DNA of 64,000 bases from Dolomedes plantarius (Eukaryota; Arthropoda; Arachnida; Araneae; Dolomedidae), in contig OU015499.1 in the NCBI GenBank assembly GCA_907164885.2, positions 147,903,118-147,967,117 of the forward strand. The letters run 5' to 3'. The notes beneath the pieces were generated by a model. The model had not been told where the DNA came from and ran no database searches. It saw only the letters and a program-made list of their open reading frames with translations. Position 1 is the stretch's first letter. Each line of letters begins with the position of its first letter. Positions 25,131-36,433 of the stretch are shown here, piece after piece. The translations under genes were made by a program, and so were the position numbers.

Positions 25131-25907
25131 TATAATCATTAATACAATATATTTCAAATTAAAAAATTGAATTATTAAATAAACAGTAATTTATGCTGTA
25201 ATTTCCTTTGTTTTATTTTAGAAGATTTTTAACAAATCAAGCATATTTTCATCCTGCTAAATTTTTCATAATTATAATTGGTCAAACCACTTTAATATAA
25301 CAATATTAGTATTTTTCAAAAAATATTTCACCGTAAGGTTTATTCTAGAAAGTAAAAAGTACATTATATTCAATGAAAATTATAGGGTATAAAAAAGACA
25401 TCTATTTTTCTCCAGAAGATTTGGTTATTAGCATAATAAATTAAAATGGGTTGTAAATATTAATTTTAATTGCTATCCATAAATTTTGCTTGATTTATAA
25501 GTTAGTATTACTTGAACTAAAATACTTTTTCATTGCCTTCAACACCCAGCAAACTCTCTCTAGATCGAACACTCATGGGATCACTAAGAAATAAATTTTA
25601 GGAGTAGTTAGCTCTTAAAAGTTTGGAAAAAAAAATCCTAAATTTTAAATAGCATTAATGTGTAACTAAAAATAAATTTTATCATATTAATAAGTATTAA
25701 TAACTGTCATTTATAGGATTAAAAATATATTATTTAATCAATTATTAATTTTTTATTAGTATAAGATTACTATGAGATCATACTATAATCATACTTCATT
25801 ATCATATTTATGATTACTTATGAAATCAAAAGAGTCAAGTTTGTATAACATCATAAAACGGGTTATTACTCTGCTCTTTACATACCTGTCAAGGTATTTG
25901 AGATGAA
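25131..25907. other. No gene recognised
   Basis: AT-rich (runs of A/T, no terminal repeats seen). Lies between the two convergent Harbinger genes. Confidence 0.5.
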
Positions 25908-26245
25908 TCTATATAAATAAAGCAGAGTGTCTCTATGTATGTATGTAACGTATACAAATCTACATTTCTTGACGAATCTGGTTGAAACTTCGTATACTTA
26001 TGTTTTGAAGCCTGGAGATAATTCTAAGATTAGTTTGGAAGCTTTAAAATAGTTTTACGGGTATTTTAATTCTAAAAGTACTTCACCGCTTCACTCATCC
26101 TGAGAAAACATGGCCGACATATCCCCCGTATGGTGCAGCCATCTGTCGGCAGCGACGGAAATTTAATCCATTTGTATGGCCCTGAAAAGGGCCTTTTTTT
26201 TCTTTTGTGGGGCCCGAGCATAGCCGGGCTTATATATATGGTATA
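25908..26245 (+). mobile_element. Helitron-like repeat (candidate)
   Basis: Starts TCTATATAAATAAAGCAGAG with TGTCTCTATGTATGTATG, as in many arthropod Helitron-type repeats, includes GGTTGAAACTTCGTATAC, and ends near a GCCCGAGCATAGCCGGGC hairpin. No clean CTAG terminus, so the 3' border is uncertain. Confidence 0.4.
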
Positions 26246-26782
26246 ATAATAATGGTTTAACATACTCAGAAACAACAGCCAATGTTAACCCGGACATTAC
26301 AGATAGCAAAGAACTGTAGGATAAAACTTTTAAAATGGTGGAAAAATTTATTAACAGGATTAAATTTTTATTTTTTGCTGTAAACTATAGAAATACAAAG
26401 AATAATTTCCATTGATTTTTTTAATTTTATTTTAAAAGTAATTTCATCACTTCTATCAGTTTGATTTTGTTCCAGAATTTTTTTTTCCTCTGCATCTTTC
26501 TCAAATTTTAAAATTCTGTCTGCAGTTTCCTTCATTACATTTTGCAGAGCTTCTTCCATTTGAATCACCTTCCTACTCTTCCTCCCTCGACCTATAGCAC
26601 AAGTAAAAAGTATGATTTAAACAACATGTGAATTGAACAACATTTTGTAAATTTATTTTTATCTCCAAGGTATCTGCTAAACTTTAAATGAATTTGAAGA
26701 AAATTTTTGTAAAAAAAAATATATGTTACAAATGTTTATAGAAATTTTTTATTATAATAACAAGAGTTCACTTGTTGGATAA

Positions 26783-26964
26783 TCTATATGTATAAAACAC
26801 TTTCGTAACTGACTGACTGACAGATAACGCACAGACCAAACCACTGGACCTAAAGGGCTGACATTTTGCATGGAGATTCTTTGCATACATTGCATTAATT
26901 GCATACATTGACCGTTGTATTTAATTTAAATGTACTCCGTAGTGAAGCACAGGTATTCAGCTAC
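26783..26964 (+). mobile_element. Non-autonomous Helitron, family 2 (short copy)
   Basis: Starts TCTATATGTATAAAACACTT, contains ACTGACTGACTGACAG and ends CCGTAGTGAAGCACAGGTAT then TCAGCTA. The related copies at 38827-39548 and 42355-43464 share the CCGTAGCGAAGCACGGGTAT end and finish CTAG. Confidence 0.7.
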
Positions 26965-27568
26965 TAATAAATATATTCTATAGAAAAATAATGATAAAGG
27001 CATAAGTGTTAGAGTGAGAAAGATACTTGCCAATTGAAAACAGAGATTGAAGGTATACAATACTGTTTAAGCCAATATTCTTAAGTTTGCAATATTAAAT
27101 AGATAGACAATAAGTTATAGTGCTGATTATAGTTTGGAGCATGACATTTTTTAACATTCAAGCTCTTTGTAACTCACTTACTTAAGCAAGTCTCATGTTA
27201 TACCTTGTGGTACATGAGGAGATTTCATATGAAACAATAAATAAATAAAATAAATAAATGAATTAATAATAAAAAAAAGCTCTTTGAAACACAGCAATAA
27301 ATTCACTTGACTGTAATTATTGTAACTCCATCGCAATAATTAAAGAAAAATTTCGTGCTCTCTAAATCAATTGTGTAAAAAATTGTGAACATTAATCAAT
27401 TTAAGCTAAATAGAGAAAATATGTGATAAACCTGAACACAAAACTATCTAGTATCAGTTTTTTAATTAAAAAAAATATTGTTTCTCAGTACTCTATTTAA
27501 AATCTATGTTTATTTTTTTTAAAAAGGAACAATTCATATTTATAACAGGACAGTAATATTTAAGTAAA

Positions 27569-27790
27569 ATTTGAAGATAACCTTCGTGTTGATACTTCAG
27601 GAAATATACTATAAACAGGTCTGCCACGGTCACTTCTATCCCACCTGTCTTGCCATACACTCAAGCCCCAATCTATGATTTTTGATTTAATATGGGTCCT
27701 GGTATATTTAATTTCTTCATCGATCTGGTCTCTAGTAGTAGCAAGTTTGACTTGCCTTTGTATTCCTTTTATAAAATGGATAAACTATCT
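27569..27790 (-). pseudogene. Non-LTR retrotransposon (LINE) fragment
   Basis: On the minus strand: TRDQIDEEIKYTRTHIKSKI, IDWGLSVWQDRWDRSDRGRP, VYSIFPEVSTRRLSSNF. The WQxxWDxSxxGRxxYxIxPxVSxRxL pattern is found after the reverse transcriptase in R1/I-type LINEs, in the RNase H/C-terminal region. The same sequence recurs at 62843-63260 with a longer C-terminus. Confidence 0.7.
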
Positions 27791-28192
27791 CAAGTGATAT
27801 GATCACAGTGTATTTCTAATGATATTATCTTAGTGGGAGAAATATGCTAGATAGGGAAAAAGGGGGTAGCATGTTTGCTAGTTCACATTTTGCTAAAGTT
27901 CAAGTTTTTTTTTAAAATTTTTAAATAAACATTTCAAAACACTTTAATTTTTTTTCTATGTATATTTAAATATTTTTTTACTTTTCTTCAAGCTTTTCTT
28001 TGTAGTTTTTTTCCTATAAAGAAAATAAATTCAATAAAGTTTTAATTGTAAAGAATTTATCATCTTTTGAATGGCCTATCCTGATTTCTTTTCCAGGTAA
28101 ACCAATTTTATGAGTGTTTAAATAGAGGTTAAGCATTAGAATAAAACAAATTGATTGCTAAATATAACTGCAATCACAAGCTCACAAACAGA

Positions 28193-28515
28193 GGGGGGCC
28201 ATCCAGTGGCCCAGTGGATAAGACTCAGAACATGGGGAGATGACTGTAGTGTAAGGTTCGGGCCAGCCATGCAGTTGATATAGCAGTCCGGGGATTTGGG
28301 CGTTTTTCTCCAGATGTAAGGGGAATATGCACTAGAACCCTTTAAAAAGTCTTTGGAACAGTTTCCCAACTGTCCCAGTTGTTTGCCAAGCTAATTTTTT
28401 CGTGCCAACATTGGCACCATTGTTGTTTACCCCAGTCCACCGCAGTCAAGTGAGTAGTATTAGGGTTTCGGGGCAGAAATGCCTTAAATGATAGATCCTT
28501 AAATGATAGATCATG
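28193..28515 (+). repeat. tRNA-derived SINE, copy 1
   Basis: A box AGTGGCCCAGTGGATAAGAC and B box GGTTCGGGCC are 35-50 bp apart as in a Pol III promoter. The body includes TTTGGGCGTTTTTCTCCAGA. The tail is two copies of CTTAAATGATAGATC, a typical SINE short-repeat tail. The copy at 63691 shares body and tail. Confidence 0.7.
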
Positions 28516-29682
28516 AAAAAGTAAGATAAAGTTTTAGCTTTCAGGTGCAGAGCCAAAATGGCTAGCAGGGAAGGCAGACTATCACCTCAATAAATAAGAA
28601 AAGGTAGCTGAAAATTAACCCCAATAAAGCCACTCTCAAAGTGTGGTGTGCAAGCTTGAAGAGAGACATGAAAACATATGGCTGGTTTTAAATATAACTA
28701 AAGTTAATTCATAAACATAAAAAAAAATTGAATTCAATTAAAAAAACAATGCTATAAAATATCATTAAAAAATAAGCACTTCTTGAAAAAATAAAATAAT
28801 GTAAAGAATCTTTCACAGGTTTACCAGTTCATTTCAGTAAACAGAGTTCAGCTATTATAACAGAAGGTTTCTTTTTGAAAAAAAACTTACTCGGAACATA
28901 CACATATTGTTGTCACCCATCATTCCCTGAATATTTAGTGTTGGGCAAAGGAACCCTAATAACCATGTGGGAATATCTAAACTTCAGTTTATAAGATCTA
29001 GTTTACTTGTATTACTTTCCGACATTCATGCTATCGTTTTAGACTGACGTAGCACTTGTTATCCAAGAGATAATGGCATCACAGCAACTTTAAAGTCATA
29101 CATCTGAGAAATGGGGTTTTTCATTTATTTTCCGCATGGTTTATTATTTTTCGTTTACAGTGTATTTTATGCAAATATATGTTAATGTTATCTTACTTGC
29201 TTCTATAAATACCGCTCGAGTTAAAGCAAAGGTGCCCCTAGCAGCACACAAAGTTGGGCTCACGAGCTAGAGAGATTCATGTGCAGGAGGTCTCTCTGTG
29301 AGATTATTTTGGTTATACAAATGTTCTAATTTATTGTTTTTAATATTTTTAATGTTTATTGAAGTTCTGAATAAACTTAATATTTTTAACTTAAGTTTTG
29401 CTTATTCATGAACATACCCCATGCCAGACAACTGCAGACTCTGTTATATTGCCACTCTCCATGACATTTAGCTGAGGGTTGCATTGCTCTCAAGATTACT
29501 AGACTCCTCGTTGAGGCAAACAATCACATCACAACCTGAAAAAAAATACACAGATTTAAAATTATACATGTGACCGAGATCAAGCAAAATAATTCGTAAT
29601 AAATATCACAGTTAATACATAATGGGCCTCGGCTTTACAGTTTAAAAGTTGTGTAAAATATTATAGTTAAAGGAAAAATAAA

Positions 29683-29795
29683 ACAGTATGGCCAAAGTAC
29701 TCAGATCAGGCCTAGGTACTTTACTAGGATCAGGCCTAGGTAGTTTACTATAGGTAGTTTACAGTATGGCCAAAGTTAGTGATCAGGCCGAGGCA
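29683..29795. repeat. Short tandem duplication with AGGCCTAGG motif
   Basis: AGTATGGCCAAAGT and ATCAGGCCTAGGTAC-type blocks repeat two to three times each with spacing of 20-50 bp. Confidence 0.6.
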
Positions 29796-31179
29796 CTTCA
29801 TTTTACTTTACATGAATTTAATGAAAATTAATATCCTCCGATTCAGACCAAATTCAAGACCAACCGATTCATTTCAAAATACATGAACATTATTTCACAA
29901 TTTTCTCAGGGGAGGGGAGGGGGATTTACTTCAGTGTATTAACACTCATTTTCTTATTCCATTGCATATTTTACATGCATAACAACCTAAACAAGTTTAT
30001 TGCATACATACATAGTTGCATATAAATTCAGATATCATCTTAACTTTAAATAAAATTAATATTTTGTTAATATATATATAAATATATATCAAAATATTAA
30101 GGAAAATTTGTTGCACAAAGGGGGAAAAATGACTTACTAAATTATATTGGAAAAAACAACAATATTAGTTTTATTTTCAGACCTTAAAAATCACATTTTA
30201 TCTAATGTTAAATATTACGGTACTGTTTCCTGATAACAGGGGCATAGCAAGGATTTTTTTCGGGAGGTATAATAATTTTATACTGCAACCTTTTGAACAG
30301 CTTGTAAATGCTACACCTTCCTAAAAAAAATTTTTTTTTAAAGCTTTAAACCTAAAACTTTAACTAAGAAATTAATAATTCAGTTACATTATTGAAATTA
30401 TACATGAAGAAATCAACGAATTAAATTTCCAAAATTTGAAATATATAAGATAGTGGGAATTTAGAATACAGTCTGCTATGGATTTAGACAGTGTCAAAAC
30501 CATGAATGTAAATCTAAATCAACCAATATAGCTAAAATAATAATAATAAGTGCAGTAATCTAAACAGTCCTATACTAAAAAAATAAGTGCTTTAGAGGAT
30601 GGGGGTTTGATCAATTGACAAATAAATTTTAAAACAAATATTTGTATTTAAATTATATGTTATACAAGTAATAAATATGACACTTACCAGTAGTAGCATT
30701 GTTAGACATTTCTAGATGCTCTAATCCAGTGTTACATTGGATTATTGGTGTGGTGCTATCTCAGAATACTAGGACTTTGACAAATTCCTCAGGATATATA
30801 AAATTATGCCGAAATGCTGCATCCCTCTTCTTTAATTTATCCTTTGTACTTTTATATGCTTTCTTCAGCACCTTGGTTTTACTTTTGATCTGCGAGGCAG
30901 ATTTTGTAAAACCTTTCCTCGCCAGATCATCTGATATTTTTTTGTAATTTTTTCTATTTCGTTCATTTTCTACATAGATTTCTACTAGATGAGTCACTTT
31001 GAACTCCCTTCATTGATCATTTGGCTGAGTTTTTATGGGTTCGCTCATGTTCGAATCTGCCATGTTCGTTATTACTAGCTTCCTACTTTGCAATGTATCA
31101 TGGGTAATTACCGGGTTTAATCCTAGTCCGAAGCAGGAGCAATATTCCACCCTGTATTTTTCCCTATCATAAGGAAGAG

Positions 31180-31740
31180 GAGTCAATAAGCAAGAAACAA
31201 TGCTTCTTTGACCTGGGATTTTGGCACATGTAAATGGCACTGTAGGGTTCCATGTCTTTCCAGGTGAAATTACATCGAGAACCAGTATCCAGGCTAAATG
31301 GCAACTCATCTGTGAGGATCCCATTGAAACCTGATACAAGGTTGATATTGTCTGCACCATGCTAAACAACGGAACAAGCATGTGTCTGACATAAGGTCCC
31401 TGTCTGGCGAGATGTATATTGAAGAGATCTTACGGCCCTACATTCAACTTTTCAGTGCTGCAGTTAGCCCTCGATTAATTTTAGTGGACAACAATGCTTG
31501 TCTACATAAGGCTAACCTAATCGATGATTATCTTGAAATTGAGGATATTCGCCGTATAGACAGGCCAGCAATATATCCAGACCTAAACCCTATTCAACAT
31601 GTCTAGGACACTCTTGGGAGGGCAATTGCAGCTCACCATCCTCCTTCGAGAATCATCTAGGAGCTCAAACTGCGTTGCCGCAGGAGTGAAACCAATTGCC
31701 ACAGGGATTTATCAGTCTGCTCTATTTGCAGTATAGCAGT
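31180..31740. pseudogene. Tc1-like transposase remnant, halves inverted
   Basis: Minus strand 31375-31180 reads LAWCRQYQ then ILTDELPFSLDTGSRCNFTW and KDMEPYSAIYM, the first-aspartate region of Tc1 (normally TDESRFSLDTGSR). Plus strand 31382-31740 reads SGEMYIEEILRPYIQLFSAA, LILVDNNACLHKANLIDDYL, DRPAIYPDLNPIQHV, then DTLGRAIAAHHPPSRII, the second half of the same domain. The halves therefore face away from each other, meeting at about 31380. Catalytic residues are also changed (DDN to DNN, PIE to PIQ), and TAG follows QHV. Dead remnant. Confidence 0.65.
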
Positions 31741-32430
31741 GTGCGGTGAGAGTTGTATGACTGCGATAGGTGTTCACACCCCAAATTTGAGTCACTTTTA
31801 GTTCCATCTTGCAGGGTAGAATTTGGACATTCAAATGCAGATGAGCCTAAATGACGATCATGAAAGCGTACCATGACCGTTTTATGGAATAATAATTTTT
31901 TTCTCTTATGGAACTATGTATCAATACCAATTTTCATTGAAATCAGCCCATTAATTTTCCAGAAATTCAATAAAATGCGAGAATTCTTTTAACTTTAAAC
32001 ACCACTATATAAGTTAACTTTGAACATAAAAATATTCAAGTGTTCATACTAAATTATTGTTTTATTTTAAAACAATATACACATAGATTTAGAAGTTGAA
32101 AAAAAAAACTCCCCAGTTTTTTCTGTTAAATTTATTTTACAAACTAATAAGGTTTTATACTGGTAAAACCTTCATCTTGTTAAGTTGTAAATAAATTTTA
32201 CTAGAAATATTACTATTTTATTTACTAAAATAATTTTCCATAATTTCATTTTAAAACAAAGTCAAATATTTAAGAGAATCACAAGAAAAAATATTTTTTT
32301 ATTTACGGACCTGTATAGATCCCAGTCAGTTTAGCATTTGCAATGCAAAAGATTACTAACATCCTGAAGAGTAACACTTATTTCTTTAGATTTATTATCT
32401 AAGTTTAGAAAAGTTTGAATGCTTGTATTT
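31741..32430. other. No gene recognised
   Basis: AT-rich, with no terminal repeats or domain seen. Ends where the zinc-finger paralogous block begins. Confidence 0.5.
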
Positions 32431-32792
32431 TCAACAAACTTTGAATATTCAGTAGGAAATTTTACCTTCATTTTCAATAAATCAACCACTTTTGCATAAT
32501 TCTTGAAGCTGTATTAATGTGTATTTATTATAAAGGCTTTCACTTCATTTGCTTTATTCACAAATAGAATTTAATCCTTATTTACAAGTGGAATTTCTGC
32601 AGAGAAAATTTTTTCTCCCATTCAATGCCAGAGAAAAGAGTGTGCTGTATGGATACAGAGGTGCATTTTTTAATTCCCCAGCTCAGAAAATCTTTCTTCA
32701 GAGACAGTGCAGGGGAAAAGTTTCTCTCCTGTATGGGTACGGAGATGTCCTTTTAAATTACCAAGGATAGGGAATCTTTTCCCACAGACAGT

Positions 32793-33727
32793 TCAGGCAA
32801 TAGGTTTCTCTCCTGTATGGGTACGGAGATGTCTTTTTAAATGCCTTAGCTCAGAAAACCTTTTCTCACATACATCGCAGGCAAAAGGTTTCTCTCCTGT
32901 ATGGCGACGCAGATGTCTTTTTAAAATCCTTATCTCAGAAAACCTTTCCTCACATATATCACAGGCAAAAGGCTTCTCTCCGGTATGGGTACGCAGATGT
33001 GGTTTTAAATACCTTAGCTCAGAAAACCTTTTCTCACATACATCGCAGGCAAAAGGTTTCTCTCCTGTATGGGTACGCAGATGTCTTTTTAAATTCCTTA
33101 GCTCATAAAACCTTTTCTCACATACATCGCAAGCAAAAGGTTTCTCTCCTGTGTGTGTGCGGAGATGTGCAACTAAATTACCCTGATCAGAAAATCTTTT
33201 AACACACACAGAGCAGTCAAAAGGTTTCTCTCCTGTGTGTGTGCGGAGATGTGTGTTTAAACCACTCTGTTGAGAAAATCTTTTCAGACATACAGTACAA
33301 GCGAAAGGTTTCTCTCCTGTATGGGTACGCAGATGTCTTTTTAAATTCCTTAGCTCAGAAAACCTTTTCTCACATACATCGCAGGCAAAAGGTTTCTCTC
33401 CTGTATGCCTACGGAGATGAATTTTTAAATTAGCCTTTGCAGAAAATTTTTTCTCACATTCAGTGCAGGCAAAAGGCTTCTGTTCTGTATGAACACCGAC
33501 ATGATTTTTTAAACTATGCAGGTCAGAAAATGTTTTCTCACTTACAGTGCAGGTAAAAGGTTTCTCTCCTGTATGGGTAAAGAGATGTCTATTTAAATTT
33601 CCCAGCTGAGTAAACCTTTTCTCACATACATCGCAGGCAAAAGGTTTCTCTCCTGTATGGATAAGCAGATGAATTTTTAATTTCCTTAGCTCAGAAAACC
33701 TTTTCTGACATACATTGCAAGCAAAAG
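32793..33727 (-). pseudogene. C2H2 zinc-finger gene A, distal 11 fingers (out of frame)
   Basis: Continues the array of the gene starting at 34656, but one base out of frame because of an extra T near 33727-33732. From the strict 84-bp spacing I count eleven fingers, including FACDVCEKRFSELRNLKRHL and close copies (FYELRNLKRHL, FSELRHLKRHL) that point to recent internal duplication. One finger has lost a zinc ligand (CTVSEKTF for C-X2-C). The frame stops at 32793 where TGC (Cys) has become TGA; further decayed finger sequence ([20 protein letters not shown]) runs on to about 32640. Whether this half is translated depends on the reality of the single-base shift. Confidence 0.75.
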
Positions 33728-34656
33728 GTTTTCTCTCCTGTATGGATAAGCATATGCCTTTCTAAATCAAATAGCCGAGAAAATCTTTTCTCACATGCAG
33801 TGCAGTCATAAGGTTTCTCTCCTGTATGGGTACGAAGATGTACTTTTAAATTACCAAGGATAGAGAATCTTTTCTCGCATACAGTGCAGGCAAAAGGTTT
33901 CTCTCCTGTATGCAAACGGAGATGACTTTTTAAAAGCTGTTTTCTATAAAATATTTTCTTGCATTCAGTGCAGGCAAAAGGTTTCTCTTCTGCATGCAAA
34001 CGGAGATGATCTTTTAAAAGCTGTATTGTAGAAAAAATTTTCTTGCATTCAGTGCAGGCAAAAGGTTTCTCTCCTGTATGGATACGCATATGCCTTTTTA
34101 AAGCACTTAGCTGAGAAAATCTTTTTTCACATACAATACAGGCGAAGGGTTTTTCTCCTGTGTGTGTGCGAACATGTTCATTTAATTTACTCTGTTCAAA
34201 AAATCTTTTATCACACACAGAGCAGTCTAAAGAATTCTCTCCTGTGTGTGTACGGACATGTGCATTTAATTTACTCTGTTCAGAAAATCTTCTATCACAC
34301 ACAGAGCAGTCAAAAGGTTTCTCACCTGTGTGTGTGCGGAGATGTCTCTTTAAATCACTCTGATAAGAAAATCTTTTCTCACATACAGTGCAGGTAAAAC
34401 GTTTCCCTCCTACATGCATACGGAGATGAGCGTTTAAATTACGCTTTCCAGAAAATGTTTCCTCGCAGTGAGTGCAAGCGAAAGGCTTGTCTCCTGTATG
34501 GTAATTGAGATGTTTTTTTAAAGTGGTCTGTTCAGAGAATTTTTTCCCGCATGGAGTGCATTTATATTCAGCTTCAGTAAGATTCGACTTGCAGGAATGG
34601 CTTTCATTTGAAGGTCCTTCGACACTGAAAATATATGACATTTGCTCCACTGCCAT
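33691..34656 (-). CDS. C2H2 zinc-finger protein A, fingers 1-10
   Basis: Sequence-specific DNA-binding protein, likely nuclear. ATG at 34656 gives MAVEQMSYIFSVEGPSNESH, a short acidic lead, then ten tandem fingers of 28 residues with canonical HTGEKPFAC linkers, from YKCTPCGKKFSEQTTLKKHL to YDCTACEKRFSRLFDLERHM. The recognition helices differ from finger to finger, so a long composite DNA site is expected. No KRAB, SCAN, ZAD or BTB domain precedes the array. The frame ends artificially at 33691 after GEKTFCLQCM, through a one-base insertion (TTTT for TTT) in the linker codons; eleven more fingers lie downstream. A splice acceptor (pyrimidine-rich, CTCTCTACAG) ends at 34762, 105 bases before the ATG, so the coding part is a single 3' exon. 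The paralogue at 58365 has the same layout. Confidence 0.85.
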   Translation of the reverse strand: MAVEQMSYIFSVEGPSNESHSCKSNLTEAEYKCTPCGKKFSEQTTLKKHLNYHTGDKPFACTHCEETFSGKRNLNAHLRMHVGGKRFTCTVCEKRFSYQSDLKRHLRTHTGEKPFDCSVCDRRFSEQSKLNAHVRTHTGENSLDCSVCDKRFFEQSKLNEHVRTHTGEKPFACIVCEKRFSQLSALKRHMRIHTGEKPFACTECKKIFSTIQLLKDHLRLHAEEKPFACTECKKIFYRKQLLKSHLRLHTGEKPFACTVCEKRFSILGNLKVHLRTHTGEKPYDCTACEKRFSRLFDLERHMLIHTGEKTFCLQCMSEKVF

Positions 34657-34761
34657 GCTGATGTTTCTTTACACAATGACCCAAACTCTGTAACTGCCGG
34701 TAATACGTTTAACTTCTTAATTCCTCAATTCCTTAAACATTTTAGTTCTGCACTTAATGAT

Positions 34762-34785
34762 CTGTAGAGAGAGGAGAAATAAATT
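34762..34785 (-). promoter_or_regulatory. 3' splice site before zinc-finger gene A
   Basis: On the complement, a pyrimidine-rich stretch ending CTCTCTCTACAG, then ATCATTAAGTGC. The same site and spacing stand before gene B (58471), which supports its use. Confidence 0.7.
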
Positions 34786-35392
34786 TAAAGAGATGTACTA
34801 TTACTATACTATCATATTATGAATCACACTCAAAAGTCTAAATTTATAATGCCTAGATTGTTTTCGAAAACCTTGCTTACTCTTTGCATCTCTCACTTTA
34901 AATTAACAGCAAATTATAGAAGTTTGTCAGTGCTAGAAAGCGAGATACGTATAAACTAAACTGTTACAAATTATTTGCATAATTTAAATTATTGAGTTTT
35001 TAAAGATATTGCTATTGGGACTTGAGATTCCTTTGCCACTCCTATTCTTTTGTCATGCTAGATTAGAAGGATGCATAGAGATTTCATACGTTTTCCCCTG
35101 CAAAGATAGCCACTGAAGAATAATGTATACAGAATATTACTATATCTTTCTTTTATATTCATTTTACTTTTCTAAAATTCCTAATTATCTCATTAATAAT
35201 TATTAAGCTTTATACTTTAAGAAATTTGTAATATCGACATCTGAGAATAAAGCTTTGTTACCATTAGATTAAAAAGTTCATAAAACTAATAAAATATATA
35301 AAACTATGGGAAATAACAAAGTATATTTTGCTTATGGGTGTGTTTTTAGGCATATTTATTTGGATTGTAGTTTGGTAGTTACAGATATTTTT

Positions 35393-35693
35393 GACCTAAA
35401 CTGCAAGCAGGTGGTAACTTGGAGAGAACTGCTATCTGTCCCTATCCCTCAGGATCTCCCAAAACACATTTCTATTGTAAATTTTAGAATAGTGACATCT
35501 TATGACTTTTTACATGGACACCTACATTGCATCCGCATTGCATCTTCTCCTGACTGCTCCCTTTGTGCTCCTGGAGAACTCATGGATTTCAAACACATTT
35601 TACCGTTTTTTTTTTTCAGTCACAAGTTTTAATAAAGCTCTACTCGGCTTCCCGGAGAGGATTACGGTGATTGGACTTTCCCTAAAGTAGAAA
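35393..35693 (+). pseudogene. LINE C-terminal fragment with 10-bp TSD
   Basis: Encodes DLPKHISIVNFRIVTSYDFL, HGHLHCIRIASSPDCSLCAP and GELMDFKHIL: the FRxxTxHDFLxxHLxRIxxxxSPxCxxC zinc-like end of a LINE ORF2. AGATATTTTT flanks it on both sides (35383-35392, 35694-35703). Paralogue B has the empty site near 59130 (AGAAATATTTTTCACCACA). The fragment is 301 bp, a 5'-truncated insertion. Confidence 0.75.
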
Positions 35694-36049
35694 AGATATT
35701 TTTCACCACACTGTTCATACTTTAATGTAAATTTTGCAAATATAATTCATTAGGATATCAGTGATATAAGTAAGTCATAATTATTTCCTTTATTCTACAA
35801 TATAATAGTGCTTTTATGTGATTTTCAAAATAATCTAAATCAAATACTTCACAACAATTATCTTTGGACTTCTTGTAGTCCATATGTCAGAAATACATAG
35901 CTGATAAGGTATATTCGACACGAACACCTTTTAAATGTTATATATTAAGAGGTTATATACTCATAATAAAAATTCCAGACATAATAAATCTACACAGCTA
36001 TCATGCAATGATTCTTAAAAATTGTGAAAAGAATTCAAATTTTTATATT

Positions 36050-36290
36050 TAGAATTCTTAATTCAGACTTGCTTACAAAATTATTGCCTCTACTGACTCT
36101 ATTCGGTTTTTTACATGACGAAATTTAATACTGTTGAAGAATGCTATATTCCAATGGATCTGCCTCGACATATTTTTACTGCCAATTTTCGAATCACCAC
36201 TTCACATGACTTTTTATTTTTCCACCTTTACCACAATGGTTTCGTAAATTCTTCTGACTGTCAAAATAAAACATTCCAAATGAATGTTGG
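36050..36290 (+). pseudogene. Second LINE C-terminal fragment
   Basis: IPMDLPRHIFTANFRITTSH, DFLFFHLYHNGF and NSSDC repeat the family pattern of the fragment at 35.4 kb but are diverged. Absent from the corresponding point in block B (near 59404). Borders are approximate. Confidence 0.6.
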
Positions 36291-36433
36291 ATTTAACTTG
36301 AGAGCAACCAGTGACATACTGATTTGACTTATCATAACTATCATAGCAAAGAAACACAATTTCACAGCCATAGAAAAAAAAATACATACATAACCTTCGA
36401 TAGAAAAATCATTATGTTTCATACCTCTGTAAT

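Larger units (their letters stand above)
26368..31052 (-). pseudogene. Harbinger-associated Myb/SANT-like gene, two exons, nonsense mutation
   Basis: Exon 1 (31052-30688) starts MADSNMSEPIKTQPNDQ, hits TGA at 31010-31012 where the family has the first conserved Trp, and continues REFKVTHLVEIYVENERNRK, KNYKKISDDLARKGFTKSAS, QIKSKTKVLKKAYKSTKD. This is a Myb/SANT (trihelix-like) DNA-binding domain. A second stop follows VLVF, and the exon ends at a clean donor CTG/GTAAGT. Exon 2 (26591-26368, acceptor CTATAG) continues in the matching phase: RGRKSRKVIQMEEALQNVMK, then ETADRILKFEKDAEEKK, a helical multimerisation tail. In Harbinger transposons such a protein partners the transposase for nuclear import and DNA binding. 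The 4.1-kb intron holds a Helitron, a LINE tail and a SINE. Two nonsense codons argue it is dead. Confidence 0.7.

Noticed and set aside
28193..28265. tRNA gene
   Set aside because: A and B boxes fit, but no acceptor stem or full cloverleaf; the short-repeat tail and second copy indicate a SINE.
31010..31381. 123-codon minus-strand frame as a single gene
   Set aside because: It is a composite reading: part overlaps the Myb-like exon in another frame, and the Tc1 match is in a different frame of the same strand.
33061..34500. Regular 84-bp repeats resembling an array with spacers
   Set aside because: The period is 28 codons of C2H2 fingers; not a CRISPR array, and the genome is eukaryotic.
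32549..34693. Plus-strand frames with repeating [11 protein letters not shown] or CVRTCSFNL (also 56847-58108)
   Set aside because: They are the antisense shadow of the zinc-finger linker repeats.
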